A stretch of DNA of 7,688 nt from a bacterium (GCA_025774425.1 JALGWA010000047.1:1-7688), one strand, 5' to 3'. Counted from the first letter of the stretch, positions 1 through 6,316 are shown. Made by a program: numbers and translations. The notes: generated from the sequence alone by a model not told the origin.

Positions 1-50
1 GCGACGGCGCGGTCGAGGATCTCGAACGATTCCGTCACGAGCCGGCCCGC
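1..50 (-). pseudogene. In-frame continuation of the TPR protein beyond the TAG codon (runs off the window)
   Basis: Reading on in the same frame past the TAG at 53-51 gives AGRLVTESFEILDRAV with no stop before the window edge. The spacing SFEILDRAV, with aliphatic and alanine positions, looks like the second helix of a TPR unit. The residue lost to the TAG would sit inside a helix (DYM-x-AGRL). This suggests a single substitution from a codon such as AAG, CAG or GAG, or a sequencing error. Sixteen codons is short, so the open frame alone proves little; the case rests on the TPR-like pattern. Confidence 0.45.
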
Positions 51-296
51 CTACATGTAGTCGGTCGTGCGCCCGGCCATCATGCCCGTATAGAGGCCGA
101 GATAAGCGTTGACGTTGGAATCGTCCGGATGCTCCGCCACGGCGGCCTTCATCACCTCGAGCGCTCCCGTAAGATCGCCCGCTTGCTGGAGCCGGCTGGC
201 CTCGTCGATGTAGTCTTGCGCCTCCCGGGCGGCGCCTGCGCCGGCCAGAGCGAGTGTCAGGATCAGAGCCGTTATGACCGTATGAAGTCTCATCAT
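51..296 (-). CDS. Secreted TPR-repeat protein, N-terminal part ending at an in-frame amber codon
   Basis: From the ATG at 296 the product is 81 residues. It opens with a Sec-type signal peptide: MMRLH, then a hydrophobic stretch to about residue 22, with AxA-type cleavage options near residues 19-23 and no lipobox cysteine. Residues 26-59 fit one tetratricopeptide repeat: A33, L36, A45, M49, A52 and P57 occupy the consensus positions, and a second helix pair begins after it. An AGGAGG lies 3 bases before the ATG at 296 and 6 bases before the ATG at 293, so either may start. The in-frame ATG at 362 lies inside the promoter and is unlikely to be used. TPR proteins scaffold protein-protein contacts, and the signal peptide places this one outside the cytoplasm; the partner is unknown. 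The frame stops at TAG (53-51), far too early for such a protein, and similar coding sequence follows, so the gene may be broken or the base wrong. Confidence 0.6.
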   Translation of the reverse strand: MMRLHTVITALILTLALAGAGAAREAQDYIDEASRLQQAGDLTGALEVMKAAVAEHPDDSNVNAYLGLYTGMMAGRTTDYM

Positions 297-350
297 CGTC
301 CTCCTGTCGAGTGCTGTGCTGTGGATGCGCGAACGGACCTTCCATGCGTG

Positions 351-379
351 ATTATAATACACGTCGCTTCACTGTCCAA
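351..379 (-). promoter_or_regulatory. Sigma70-type promoter of the TPR gene
   Basis: On the minus strand a perfect TATAAT (-10) lies at 356-351. A TTGGAC (379-374) sits 17 bases upstream; the overlapping TGGACA at 378-373 gives 16 bases and 5/6 consensus matches. Transcription would start near 344, leaving a leader of about 50 bases before the ATGs at 296/293. The good match and fitting distance argue for a real housekeeping promoter, and against the upstream in-frame ATG at 362. Confidence 0.65.
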
Positions 380-490
380 TGGATTGAATGCCTCCCGCGC
401 GGTTCGCCCCACTTGCCCGTGTTTTTTTTCAAGGTCCGCCGGCGCCCTCCCGATAGATAGACCAGCCGACTCGGTTCAAAAGGGGGCAGC

Positions 491-985
491 ATGGCACGTA
501 CGAAGCATGGATCTCGTGAGATTACCTACTTGTCCGTGACGGTTCCGGGTTACAGGGGATACGCTTGCTGGGAGGATGCGCGGCGAAGCGATTGCGCCCT
601 GTCGGAGGAAGTCCTGTCGAGTCTCAGCGATACCGTCGCCGCCGTGGACAGGATGATGCGCGAGGGCGCCGAGTCGCTCGACAGCGCCGCGGCGGGCGAC
701 TTGGCGGAGATACGTGAGAAATGTGAGATCATGGCCAAGTTCCTGGGCGACCTCTCGGTCTCGCCCTCGGCGATCGAAGAGGTTCAGAGCAGGGACCAGG
801 CCGGCCGTCTCGCCGGTCTCGACTATCTGATTCTCGAGAAGGCGGGTCACATAAACCAGTCGCTTTCCGCGATGGAGCTGGAGGAGGCGTCGGGCATTCC
901 ACCGGAAGGGCCGGAGTCGGTCAAGGAACTTGTCGACGATCTCAACGACCTCTTGAAGGAACGCGCGGGCCTCGTCGCCGCCTAA
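491..985 (+). CDS. Helical protein of unknown function, 164 aa
   Basis: I do not recognise a named family. The ATG at 491 has an AGGGGG 4 bases upstream. The product is acidic and mostly helical, with no signal peptide or membrane segment. After a short N-terminal tail, residues 20-33 contain GYRGY followed by WEDARRSD. This resembles a GYRGY-x2-KE-x2-R-x-AD motif I recall at the N-terminus of an uncharacterised prokaryotic helical-bundle family; that link is from memory and tentative. Helical segments follow around residues 38-55, 60-88, 90-127 and 143-160, suggesting an alpha-helical bundle or coiled coil. Its stop codon overlaps the stop of the convergent acyl-CoA dehydrogenase gene by 4 bases (982-985). 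I see no convincing promoter in the 110 bases upstream. Confidence 0.7.
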   Translation: MARTKHGSREITYLSVTVPGYRGYACWEDARRSDCALSEEVLSSLSDTVAAVDRMMREGAESLDSAAAGDLAEIREKCEIMAKFLGDLSVSPSAIEEVQSRDQAGRLAGLDYLILEKAGHINQSLSAMELEEASGIPPEGPESVKELVDDLNDLLKERAGLVAA

Positions 986-2142
986 GACCCCCCGGCCGCG
1001 GCTTCCTTGATCAGGGCCAGCGCTATTTCCGTTCTCTGTATCTGATTCGTGCCCTCGTATATCTGTGTGATCTTGGCGTCCCGCAGCATCTTTTCCACCG
1101 GGTAGTCGTGCATGAAGCCGCGGCCGCCGAACACCTGCACTGCGCGCCGCGCCACCCTGACCGCCGTGTCGGAGGCGAAGAGCTTGACCATCGCCGACTC
1201 CTTGCTCGACCTGCCGGCGCCCGAGTCTATCATCCTCGCCGTCGCATAGAGAAGGGCCCTCGCCGCCTCCACTTCCGTGGCCATGTCGGCGAGCATGTGT
1301 TGCATGCCCTGCAGCGACGCAATGGTCTGCCCATACTGCTTCCGGGCGGTGGCGTAGGCCACGGCCTCCTCGAGCGCACCCGCCGCGATGCCGACGGCCT
1401 GGGCCGCCACACCCGGCCGGGTCGCGTCGAAGGTGCGCATTATGGCGATGAGGCCGGTTCCCTCCCTTCCCAGCAGGTTCTCAGCCGGTATGCGGCAGTC
1501 GTCGAAGAGGAGCTCCCGCGTGGCGGAAGCCCGGATACCCAGCTTGTTCTCCTTGTTGCCGAACTCGAAACCGGGTGTGCCCTTCTCGACGACGAAGGCC
1601 GAGATGCCCCTCGCGCCCTTCTTCTTGTCCGTGACCGCCATCACGGTGTATATTTCGGCCTCTCCGCCGTTGGTGATGAAACGCTTGGCGCCGTTGAGCA
1701 CGTAAGTGTCGCCGTCCTTGTCGGCGGTTGTTTTGATCTCGGTCGCTGCGCTGCCGGCGTCTGCTTCGGTAAGGGCGAAAGCCGCCAGCTTCTCGCCCCG
1801 CGCCAGCGGGGGGAGGTATTTCTTCTTCTGCTCCTCGTTGCCCATGAGCAATATGGGATAGGTGCCGAGGGCCGTACCGGCCAGGCAGAGGGCTATGCCG
1901 CCGTCCACCCTTGAGAGTTCCTCGACGACGAGCACGAGCTCCAGCACTCCCCGTCCGCCGCCGCCGTATTCTTTCGGGATGTAGACGCCGAAGAGGCCCG
2001 CTTCGGCGAGCACCTTGACGATGTCCCATGGGAACGTCTCGTCGGCGTCGTACTGCTGACGCACCGGTCTCATGTGCTCCTCGGCGATTCTCCTCGTCGT
2101 CGCAACCAGGTCCTTCTGCTCGTCACTCAGTCCGTAGTCCAA
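982..2142 (-). CDS. Acyl-CoA dehydrogenase (FAD-dependent)
   Basis: This is a cytoplasmic flavoenzyme that introduces an alpha,beta double bond into acyl-CoA thioesters and passes electrons to ETF. From TTG at 2142 it is 386 residues, the usual family length, beginning DYGLSDEQ as relatives do after Met. All three domains are visible: the N-terminal helical domain; the beta domain with FALTEADAGSA (about 122-132) and FITNGGEAEIY (FAD contacts); and the C-terminal helical domain with RKQYGQ, QVFGGRGF (about 336-343) and YEGTNQIQR, whose Glu363 is the expected catalytic base. That position fits short- or medium-chain and acyl-specific members rather than isovaleryl-CoA or long-chain types; the substrate cannot be told. 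An ATG 54 bases upstream (2196) is in frame but lies in the promoter. GGAGGG, 6 bases before the TTG, decides the start. The gene is monocistronic as far as seen; ETF genes are not in view. Confidence 0.95.
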   Translation of the reverse strand: MDYGLSDEQKDLVATTRRIAEEHMRPVRQQYDADETFPWDIVKVLAEAGLFGVYIPKEYGGGGRGVLELVLVVEELSRVDGGIALCLAGTALGTYPILLMGNEEQKKKYLPPLARGEKLAAFALTEADAGSAATEIKTTADKDGDTYVLNGAKRFITNGGEAEIYTVMAVTDKKKGARGISAFVVEKGTPGFEFGNKENKLGIRASATRELLFDDCRIPAENLLGREGTGLIAIMRTFDATRPGVAAQAVGIAAGALEEAVAYATARKQYGQTIASLQGMQHMLADMATEVEAARALLYATARMIDSGAGRSSKESAMVKLFASDTAVRVARRAVQVFGGRGFMHDYPVEKMLRDAKITQIYEGTNQIQRTEIALALIKEAAAGGS

Positions 2143-2148
2143 TTGCCG

Positions 2149-2154
2149 CCCTCC
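2149..2154 (-). promoter_or_regulatory. Ribosome binding site fixing the TTG start of the acyl-CoA dehydrogenase
   Basis: GGAGGG on the minus strand lies 6 bases before the TTG at 2142-2140. No comparable site precedes the in-frame ATG at 2196, and the protein from the TTG aligns with the normal N-terminus of the family. Confidence 0.75.
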
Positions 2155-2174
2155 ATCCGGTTTTGGGTGGCCAG

Positions 2175-2203
2175 ATGTTATCCGAACCGGCGGCACCGGT
2201 CAA
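2175..2203 (-). promoter_or_regulatory. Probable sigma70-type promoter of the acyl-CoA dehydrogenase gene
   Basis: On the minus strand TTGACC (2203-2198, 5/6 to the -35 consensus) is followed after exactly 17 bases by TAACAT (2180-2175, 4/6 to the -10). Initiation would fall near 2168, giving a leader of about 25 bases before the TTG start. The -35 box abuts the first copy of a repeated TGTGCATTT string (2205-2213). Confidence 0.55.
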
Positions 2204-2204
2204 G

Positions 2205-2368
2205 TGTGCATTTGGGTTGCACGGGGGCCTGACTCTCCCGCGAGGTGGGGTCTGACCCACCTTGGGGTCTGACCCCACCCAACCGGCACGCTAGCAACGA
2301 CCTGAGCTGTGCATTTTGAGCTCTGACCCCATGGATGCACATAGCTCTGACCCCATGGTTGACGGGGT
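2205..2368. repeat. Cluster of REP-like palindromic repeats (core TCTGACCC)
   Basis: Four copies of TCTGACCC lie at 2251, 2268, 2322 and 2346. The first two sit in TGGGGTCTGACCC, repeated at 2246-2258 and 2263-2275 (period 17). The second extends to a perfect hairpin, TGGGGTC-T-GACCCCA (2263-2277). The other two sit in an exact 16-base direct repeat AGCTCTGACCCCATGG at 2319-2334 and 2343-2358. The third unit is framed by TGTGCAT (2308-2314) and its reverse complement ATGCACA (2335-2341); TGTGCATTT also occurs at 2205-2213. Intergenic GGGGTC-T/A-GACCCC palindromes of this style are known in many bacteria as REP-type elements, often mobilised by REP-associated tyrosine transposases; no such transposase gene is in this window. 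There is no T-tract, so this is not an ordinary intrinsic terminator. Confidence 0.7.
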
Positions 2369-2388
2369 GGGGAGCCGGCTGATAGAGT
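2359..2388 (+). promoter_or_regulatory. Possible promoter of the symporter-AOR operon
   Basis: TTGACG (2359-2364, 5/6 to -35) is followed after 18 bases by TAGAGT (2383-2388, 4/6 to -10), about 40 bases before the first gene of the operon. The -35 box begins directly after the last repeat unit and lies in the loop of a possible ACCCC/GGGGT stem (2350-2354 with 2364-2368). The spacing and position are reasonable but the -10 is weak. Confidence 0.35.
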
Positions 2389-2428
2389 GTGGGACGCCTG
2401 ACATCGGGTCCCGACGCAAGGAGGGAGT

Positions 2429-2536
2429 ATGACTACATGCCTGCCTGCGGGCACGGTCGTTCTCATCGCCCTGCCCCCGCTTGCCTTCATCGTTGCCGTC
2501 GTAGTCTTCTGGTTCACCACGACCGGGGAGGACTGA
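2429..2536 (+). CDS. Symporter small accessory protein (35 aa, one membrane helix)
   Basis: A 35-codon frame runs from ATG 2429 to TGA 2534-2536, preceded by AAGGAGG (2418-2424). It encodes MTTCLPAGTVVLIALPPL, then a hydrophobic run to about residue 29 and the tail TTTGED. That is a single transmembrane helix (about residues 9-29) with a short acidic end. It stops 1 base before the start of the sodium:solute symporter gene, and its own 3' end carries that gene's ribosome binding site. Tiny one-helix peptides directly upstream of SSS-family symporters are a recognised class called 'symporter small accessory protein'. I infer it binds or stabilises the transporter in the inner membrane. It is easily missed by gene callers because of its size, but start signal, spacing and composition all fit. 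Confidence 0.78.
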   Translation: MTTCLPAGTVVLIALPPLAFIVAVVVFWFTTTGED

Positions 2537-2537
2537 A

Positions 2538-4016
2538 ATGGACATGGGCCTGCTTATGGCGTTTCTCGTCTATCTCGTCGTATTGGTCACAGTCGGCATC
2601 ATCACCTACAGGATGACTCATACGCATGACGACTACTATCTCGCCGGGCGGAAGCTCAATCCCTGGGTCACCGCACTCAGCGCCGAGGCCTCATCCGAGA
2701 GCGGCTGGCTGCTCCTCGGGCTTCCGGGCCAGGCCTTCAGCATGGGGATAGGCGCCTTCTGGGTGGCGTTCGGCTGCCTCGCCGGCACGTTCTTCAACTG
2801 GACGGTGGTCGCGAGGAAGCTGAGGAAGCTCACGGCCTTCTTCAGGGCGATCACCATTCCAGACTACCTCGAGGCGAGATTCGACGACAAGACCCGCGCG
2901 CTCCGCGTCACTGCGGCGCTCCTCATCGGGATCTTCATGACTTCCTACGTCGCGGCCCAGCTCGTCGCTTCCGGCAAGGCGCTGAGCGTGACGTTCGGCT
3001 TCGACTACGTGCCGGCCGTCCTCATCGGCTCGGCCGTCATACTCTTCTACACCATGATGGGCGGGTTCTTCGCGGTCGCATGGACCGACGTCATCCAGGC
3101 GGTCATGATGTTCATCGGCCTCGTGGTCATCCCCATCGTCGGTACTATCAAGCTCGGCGGGCCGGGGGCGGTATGCGCCAGGCTGGCCGAGAGCGCGGCC
3201 GACACTTCCGGTTTCATGAGTCTCAGGGTCGGCAAGGAGGGCATAGCTCTGGTGACCTTCATCGTCGGCATGCTGGGGATCGGACTCGGCTACCCGGGCC
3301 AGCCGCATGTGCTGGTGCGGTTCATGGCCATAAAGCGGCCGGGCCTGATGCGCAAGGGCGCCCTGATCGGCGTCATATGGGCGGCCGTGGCCCTCTACGG
3401 GGCCGTCCTCGTGGGACTGCTCGCCAGGGGCATACTCACGGGCGATGTAGGCGACCCCGAGCGCGTGATGCCGCTCATGGCGATGGAGCTCCTGCCCTCA
3501 TGGGCCGCCGGAATCATGATCGCCGCGGCCATGGCGGCCATAATGTCGACGGCCGACAGCCAGCTCCTGGTCGCCTCGTCGTCGTTCGTCCAGGACTTCT
3601 ATCACAAGACATTCGGCAGGGAGCCCAGGCCTTCGACGCTGGTGCTCCTGAGCCGGCTGGTGACGCTCGGCATAGGCCTGCTCGGCATGATCATAGCGCT
3701 GCGCCAGGATCCCGCGAACCCCGTGGGTGTCGTCTTCTGGCTGGTGCTCTACGCCTGGGGAGGACTCGCGTCCGCCTTCGGCCCCGTGATAGTGCTGTCG
3801 CTATACTGGAAGGGCGTCACCAGGACCGGCGCGCTCGCCGGCATGCTCTCGGGCGCGGCGACGGTGATCGTGTGGAAGAACATCCCCGTGCTCAATGACT
3901 TTCTCTACGTGCTCATCCCCGGGGTCGTCGTGAGCACGCTCGTGGTTGTGGCGGTCAGTCTCCTGACCGGAGGCCGCGGGCCCGCGGTCGGCGTTGACGC
4001 CGGGAGGGACGTATGA
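2538..4016 (+). CDS. Sodium:solute symporter, SSS family, PutP-like
   Basis: This is an inner-membrane carrier that uses the sodium gradient to import a small organic solute. At 492 residues it is close to E. coli PutP, with about 13 hydrophobic segments of the LeuT-type fold. The N-terminal part has DDYYLAGRKLNPWVTALSAEAS, then SGWLLLGLPG (about 55-64), the first core helix of the PutP group. The sodium-site helix reads AAIMSTADSQLLVASS (333-348); A334, S337 and T338 match the Na2 ligands of PutP, and A51 matches the ligand in the first core helix. The residue after AS in SSESGW (S53) replaces the aspartate I recall at PutP position 55. The substrate cannot be deduced; proline, other amino acids or carboxylates are possible. 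GGGGAGG lies 6 bases before the ATG. The gene follows the small accessory peptide by 1 base and overlaps the next start by 4 bases (ATGA), so translation is probably coupled. Confidence 0.92.
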   Translation: MDMGLLMAFLVYLVVLVTVGIITYRMTHTHDDYYLAGRKLNPWVTALSAEASSESGWLLLGLPGQAFSMGIGAFWVAFGCLAGTFFNWTVVARKLRKLTAFFRAITIPDYLEARFDDKTRALRVTAALLIGIFMTSYVAAQLVASGKALSVTFGFDYVPAVLIGSAVILFYTMMGGFFAVAWTDVIQAVMMFIGLVVIPIVGTIKLGGPGAVCARLAESAADTSGFMSLRVGKEGIALVTFIVGMLGIGLGYPGQPHVLVRFMAIKRPGLMRKGALIGVIWAAVALYGAVLVGLLARGILTGDVGDPERVMPLMAMELLPSWAAGIMIAAAMAAIMSTADSQLLVASSSFVQDFYHKTFGREPRPSTLVLLSRLVTLGIGLLGMIIALRQDPANPVGVVFWLVLYAWGGLASAFGPVIVLSLYWKGVTRTGALAGMLSGAATVIVWKNIPVLNDFLYVLIPGVVVSTLVVVAVSLLTGGRGPAVGVDAGRDV

Positions 4017-4438
4017 TAAACTCGCTTCAACCGCAAACAGACGGGGGGCGACTATTGAAGATTCTCAAGAACGAGAGCAGGTGCACCGGCTGCAGGACAT
4101 GCCAGCTGATCTGCGCGCTCTCCCATTACGAGGAGAACAATCCCAAGAAGGCGGCAATAGGCGTCAGGGGGCAGTTCCCGGCTCCCGGCGGCTACAAGAT
4201 AAGCCTGTGCACCCAGTGCGGCAAATGCATAAAGGCCTGCCCGACGGGCGCCATAAGCAATGTCGACGGCGTCATCAAGATCGACGAGGACAAGTGTGAT
4301 TACTGCCTCGCATGCGTCGAGGCATGTCCGTTCGACGCCATATTCGTGCACCGCGATTTCAGGGTGCCGTTCATTTGTGATCTCTGCGGTGAATGCGTCG
4401 AGATCTGCCCGACCAAGGCGCTCTACTGGCGCCAGTAG
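4013..4438 (+). CDS. Polyferredoxin-type electron-transfer subunit with four [4Fe-4S] sites, AOR partner
   Basis: A small cytoplasmic iron-sulfur protein of the kind paired with aldehyde ferredoxin oxidoreductases and related tungsten enzymes. It has four CxxCxxCxxxC motifs at residues 24-34, 66-76, 95-105 and 122-132; the last three end in Pro, so up to four [4Fe-4S] clusters are expected. The C-terminus is compact and lacks the Gly-Pro insertion often seen in the last motif of related subunits. Two starts are possible. ATG 4013 overlaps the symporter stop and has GGGAGGG 4 bases upstream, giving 141 residues. TTG 4055, with a GGGGGG 6 bases upstream, gives 127 residues beginning KILKNESRCTGC, which matches how relatives start (MKIL...CTGC). 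I keep the longer call but think the TTG quite possible. It sits 16 bases before the AOR gene and probably carries its electrons. Confidence 0.88.
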   Translation: MINSLQPQTDGGRLLKILKNESRCTGCRTCQLICALSHYEENNPKKAAIGVRGQFPAPGGYKISLCTQCGKCIKACPTGAISNVDGVIKIDEDKCDYCLACVEACPFDAIFVHRDFRVPFICDLCGECVEICPTKALYWRQ

Positions 4439-4443
4439 GAGAT

Positions 4444-4448
4444 GGAGG
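4444..4448 (+). promoter_or_regulatory. Ribosome binding site fixing the GTG start of the AOR gene
   Basis: GGAGG lies 6 bases before GTG 4455. An open frame continues upstream to an ATG at 4260, but that extension lies inside the ferredoxin gene in another frame and encodes a Ser/Arg-rich shadow sequence unlike any AOR N-terminus. The GTG start gives the standard GGYAGSILRVNL beginning. Confidence 0.75.
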
Positions 4449-4454
4449 CGAAGC

Positions 4455-6293
4455 GTGAAAGGCGGTTACGCAGGCAGCATCCTGAGGGTCAACCTCACCA
4501 CGGGTGAGGCAGTCAAGGAGCCGACGCCGGAGGACCTCATCAGGAACTACGTCGGCGCCAGGGGCTTCATCGCCCACACGCTCTACAACGAGGTGCCCAA
4601 GGGGGCGGACCCGCTCGGGGAGGAGGCCAAGCTGATAGTGGCGACGGGGCCGCTGACCGGTCTTTTCATACCCTCGACGGGCAAGGCCCATGTCGGGGGC
4701 AAGTCGCCGTTGACGGGCGGTTACGCCGAGGCGAACTTCGGCGGCCACTTCCCGGTGGAGCTCAAGATGGCCGGCTACGACATGATAGTCGTCGAGGGAA
4801 AGAGCCCGAAGCCGGTCTACATTCTCATCGATGACGACGACGTGACGGTCGAGGACGCGGCGCGGCTGTGGGGCAAGGGCTCCTTCGACTCCGAGGCGGC
4901 GCTCGCCGAACGGCACGGCGAAGACTTCCAGTCATGCGTGATCGGGCCGGCGGGGGAGAACCTCGTGAAGATCGCCTGCATCTCGCACGATTACGGGCGC
5001 CAGGCGGGCCGCACGGGCCTGGGCGCCGTCATGGGCTCGAAGAACCTCAAGGGGATAACCGTGCGCGGCAGCAAGGCCATACCCGTAAGCGACATCCCCG
5101 GGCTCATCGAGATCGGCAAGGAGATGTACAGGAAGTCGGTGCAGCATCCGGCCTTCGAGCTCTGGCAGACCTACGGCACCTCATCGGTCACGAACTGGGC
5201 GAACCGCATCGGCGTGTTCCCGACGAGGAACTTCCGGTCGGGCTACTTCGAGCTCTTCACCAACATCGCGGGTCCCGCCATGAACCGCGAGATCGTAATT
5301 CACAACAAGGCATGTTTCTCATGCGCCATGTGCTGCGGCAAGTACTCCCATGTCAAGACCGACGACTACGAGTGCTATGTCGAGGGACCGGAGTACGAGA
5401 CGACCGCCATGATCGGCGGCTGCTGTGCACTCGGCGACATCAAGGACATCGGCTACGCCAACTTCCTCTGCGACGACTACGGCATCGACACGATCTCAGG
5501 CGGGAGCATAGCCGCCTTCGCGATCGAGTGTTTCGAGAAGGGCATCATAACGGAGCAAGACACCGGGGGGCTCAAGCTGTCCTGGGGAGACCCCAAGGCC
5601 GTGTTCGAGGTGTTGCGCATGATCGCCTTCCGCGAGGGCATCGGCGACATCCTGGCCGAGGGCACCCGCGCGGCCGCGGAGAGGCTCGGCCGGGATTCCC
5701 AGGACTTCGCCATACAGGTCAAAGGACTCGAGCAGAGCGGTTATGAATCGCGCCGCGCCCCCGCCATGCAGCTTTCGTACATGACTTCGGACATCGGGGC
5801 GCATCACAGGCCTTCCTGGGCGGTGACGCATGACCTCAAGACGGGCAGGGAGACGGTGGAGGGCAAGGCCGAGAAGGTGATCGAGCTCCAGCACACGAGG
5901 CCCCTCTTCGACACGCTCGGCGTCTGCCGCCTGCCCTGGATAGAGATGGAGCTTCCCGTCAGCGATTACGCCGAGGCCTTCCGGCGGGCGACGGGACTGG
6001 ATCTCAGCGAGGAAGACCTGTACCGCGTGTCCGAGCGCGTGTGGAACCTGACGCGCATGTTCTGGGTCAGGGAATTCCCCGACTTCGGGCGCTCCTACGA
6101 CCTTCCGCCGAAGCGCATAACCGCCGAGCCCGTTCTATCGGGGCCGACCAAGGGAGCCGTGCTTCCTCAGGAGAAAGTCGACGCGCTGCTCGACGACTAT
6201 TACGCCCGCAGGGGCTGGACGAAGGACGGCATTCCCACGGAGGAGAAGCTCAAGGAGCTCGGCCTCGACCGGCTCGTCCGCGAAAAGGGCTGA
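4455..6293 (+). CDS. aor: Aldehyde:ferredoxin oxidoreductase (tungstopterin enzyme)
   Basis: Cytoplasmic enzyme oxidising aldehydes to carboxylates (reversibly with low-potential donors), using a tungsten bis-pterin and one [4Fe-4S] cluster. The GTG start gives 612 residues, the normal family size. The N-terminal domain shows GYAGSILRVNLTTGE, VGARGFIA, and GGKSPLTGG...GGHFPVELKMAGYD (81-109), which forms the pterin-binding sheet. GRTGLGAVMGSKNLKG (185-200) is the hallmark of domain 2. Cluster ligands are C287, C290 and C294 in CFSCAMCC, with the fourth, C491, in DTLGVCRLPW; these nearly match the numbering I recall for Pyrococcus AOR (288, 291, 295, 494). E313 in EGPEYE and H450/H451 in DIGAHH are likely active-site residues. 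The C-terminus is complete (ends REKG). Other AOR-superfamily roles (FOR, GOR, WOR, or a BamB-like subunit) cannot be excluded; the substrate is unknown. Its electrons probably pass to the ferredoxin encoded just upstream. Confidence 0.95.
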   Translation: MKGGYAGSILRVNLTTGEAVKEPTPEDLIRNYVGARGFIAHTLYNEVPKGADPLGEEAKLIVATGPLTGLFIPSTGKAHVGGKSPLTGGYAEANFGGHFPVELKMAGYDMIVVEGKSPKPVYILIDDDDVTVEDAARLWGKGSFDSEAALAERHGEDFQSCVIGPAGENLVKIACISHDYGRQAGRTGLGAVMGSKNLKGITVRGSKAIPVSDIPGLIEIGKEMYRKSVQHPAFELWQTYGTSSVTNWANRIGVFPTRNFRSGYFELFTNIAGPAMNREIVIHNKACFSCAMCCGKYSHVKTDDYECYVEGPEYETTAMIGGCCALGDIKDIGYANFLCDDYGIDTISGGSIAAFAIECFEKGIITEQDTGGLKLSWGDPKAVFEVLRMIAFREGIGDILAEGTRAAAERLGRDSQDFAIQVKGLEQSGYESRRAPAMQLSYMTSDIGAHHRPSWAVTHDLKTGRETVEGKAEKVIELQHTRPLFDTLGVCRLPWIEMELPVSDYAEAFRRATGLDLSEEDLYRVSERVWNLTRMFWVREFPDFGRSYDLPPKRITAEPVLSGPTKGAVLPQEKVDALLDDYYARRGWTKDGIPTEEKLKELGLDRLVREKG

Positions 6294-6316
6294 CGGGCGG
6301 CCCGCCGCTTGTGCGA

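Noticed and set aside
421..430. Run of eight T at 422-429 as a terminator
   Set aside because: No stable stem precedes it on the + strand, and there is no upstream + strand gene that would need terminating.
2143..2196. 18-codon N-terminal extension of the acyl-CoA dehydrogenase from ATG 2196
   Set aside because: It lies across a good promoter, lacks a ribosome binding site, and the TTG at 2142 has one and yields the normal family start.
2205..2368. Repeat cluster as a CRISPR array
   Set aside because: Repeats are short, palindromic, of two kinds, and unevenly spaced with almost no spacer sequence.
4260..4454. Upstream extension of the AOR frame to an ATG at 4260
   Set aside because: It overlaps the ferredoxin in another frame, is Ser/Arg-rich, and the GTG at 4455 has a well-spaced GGAGG and gives the family-typical N-terminus.
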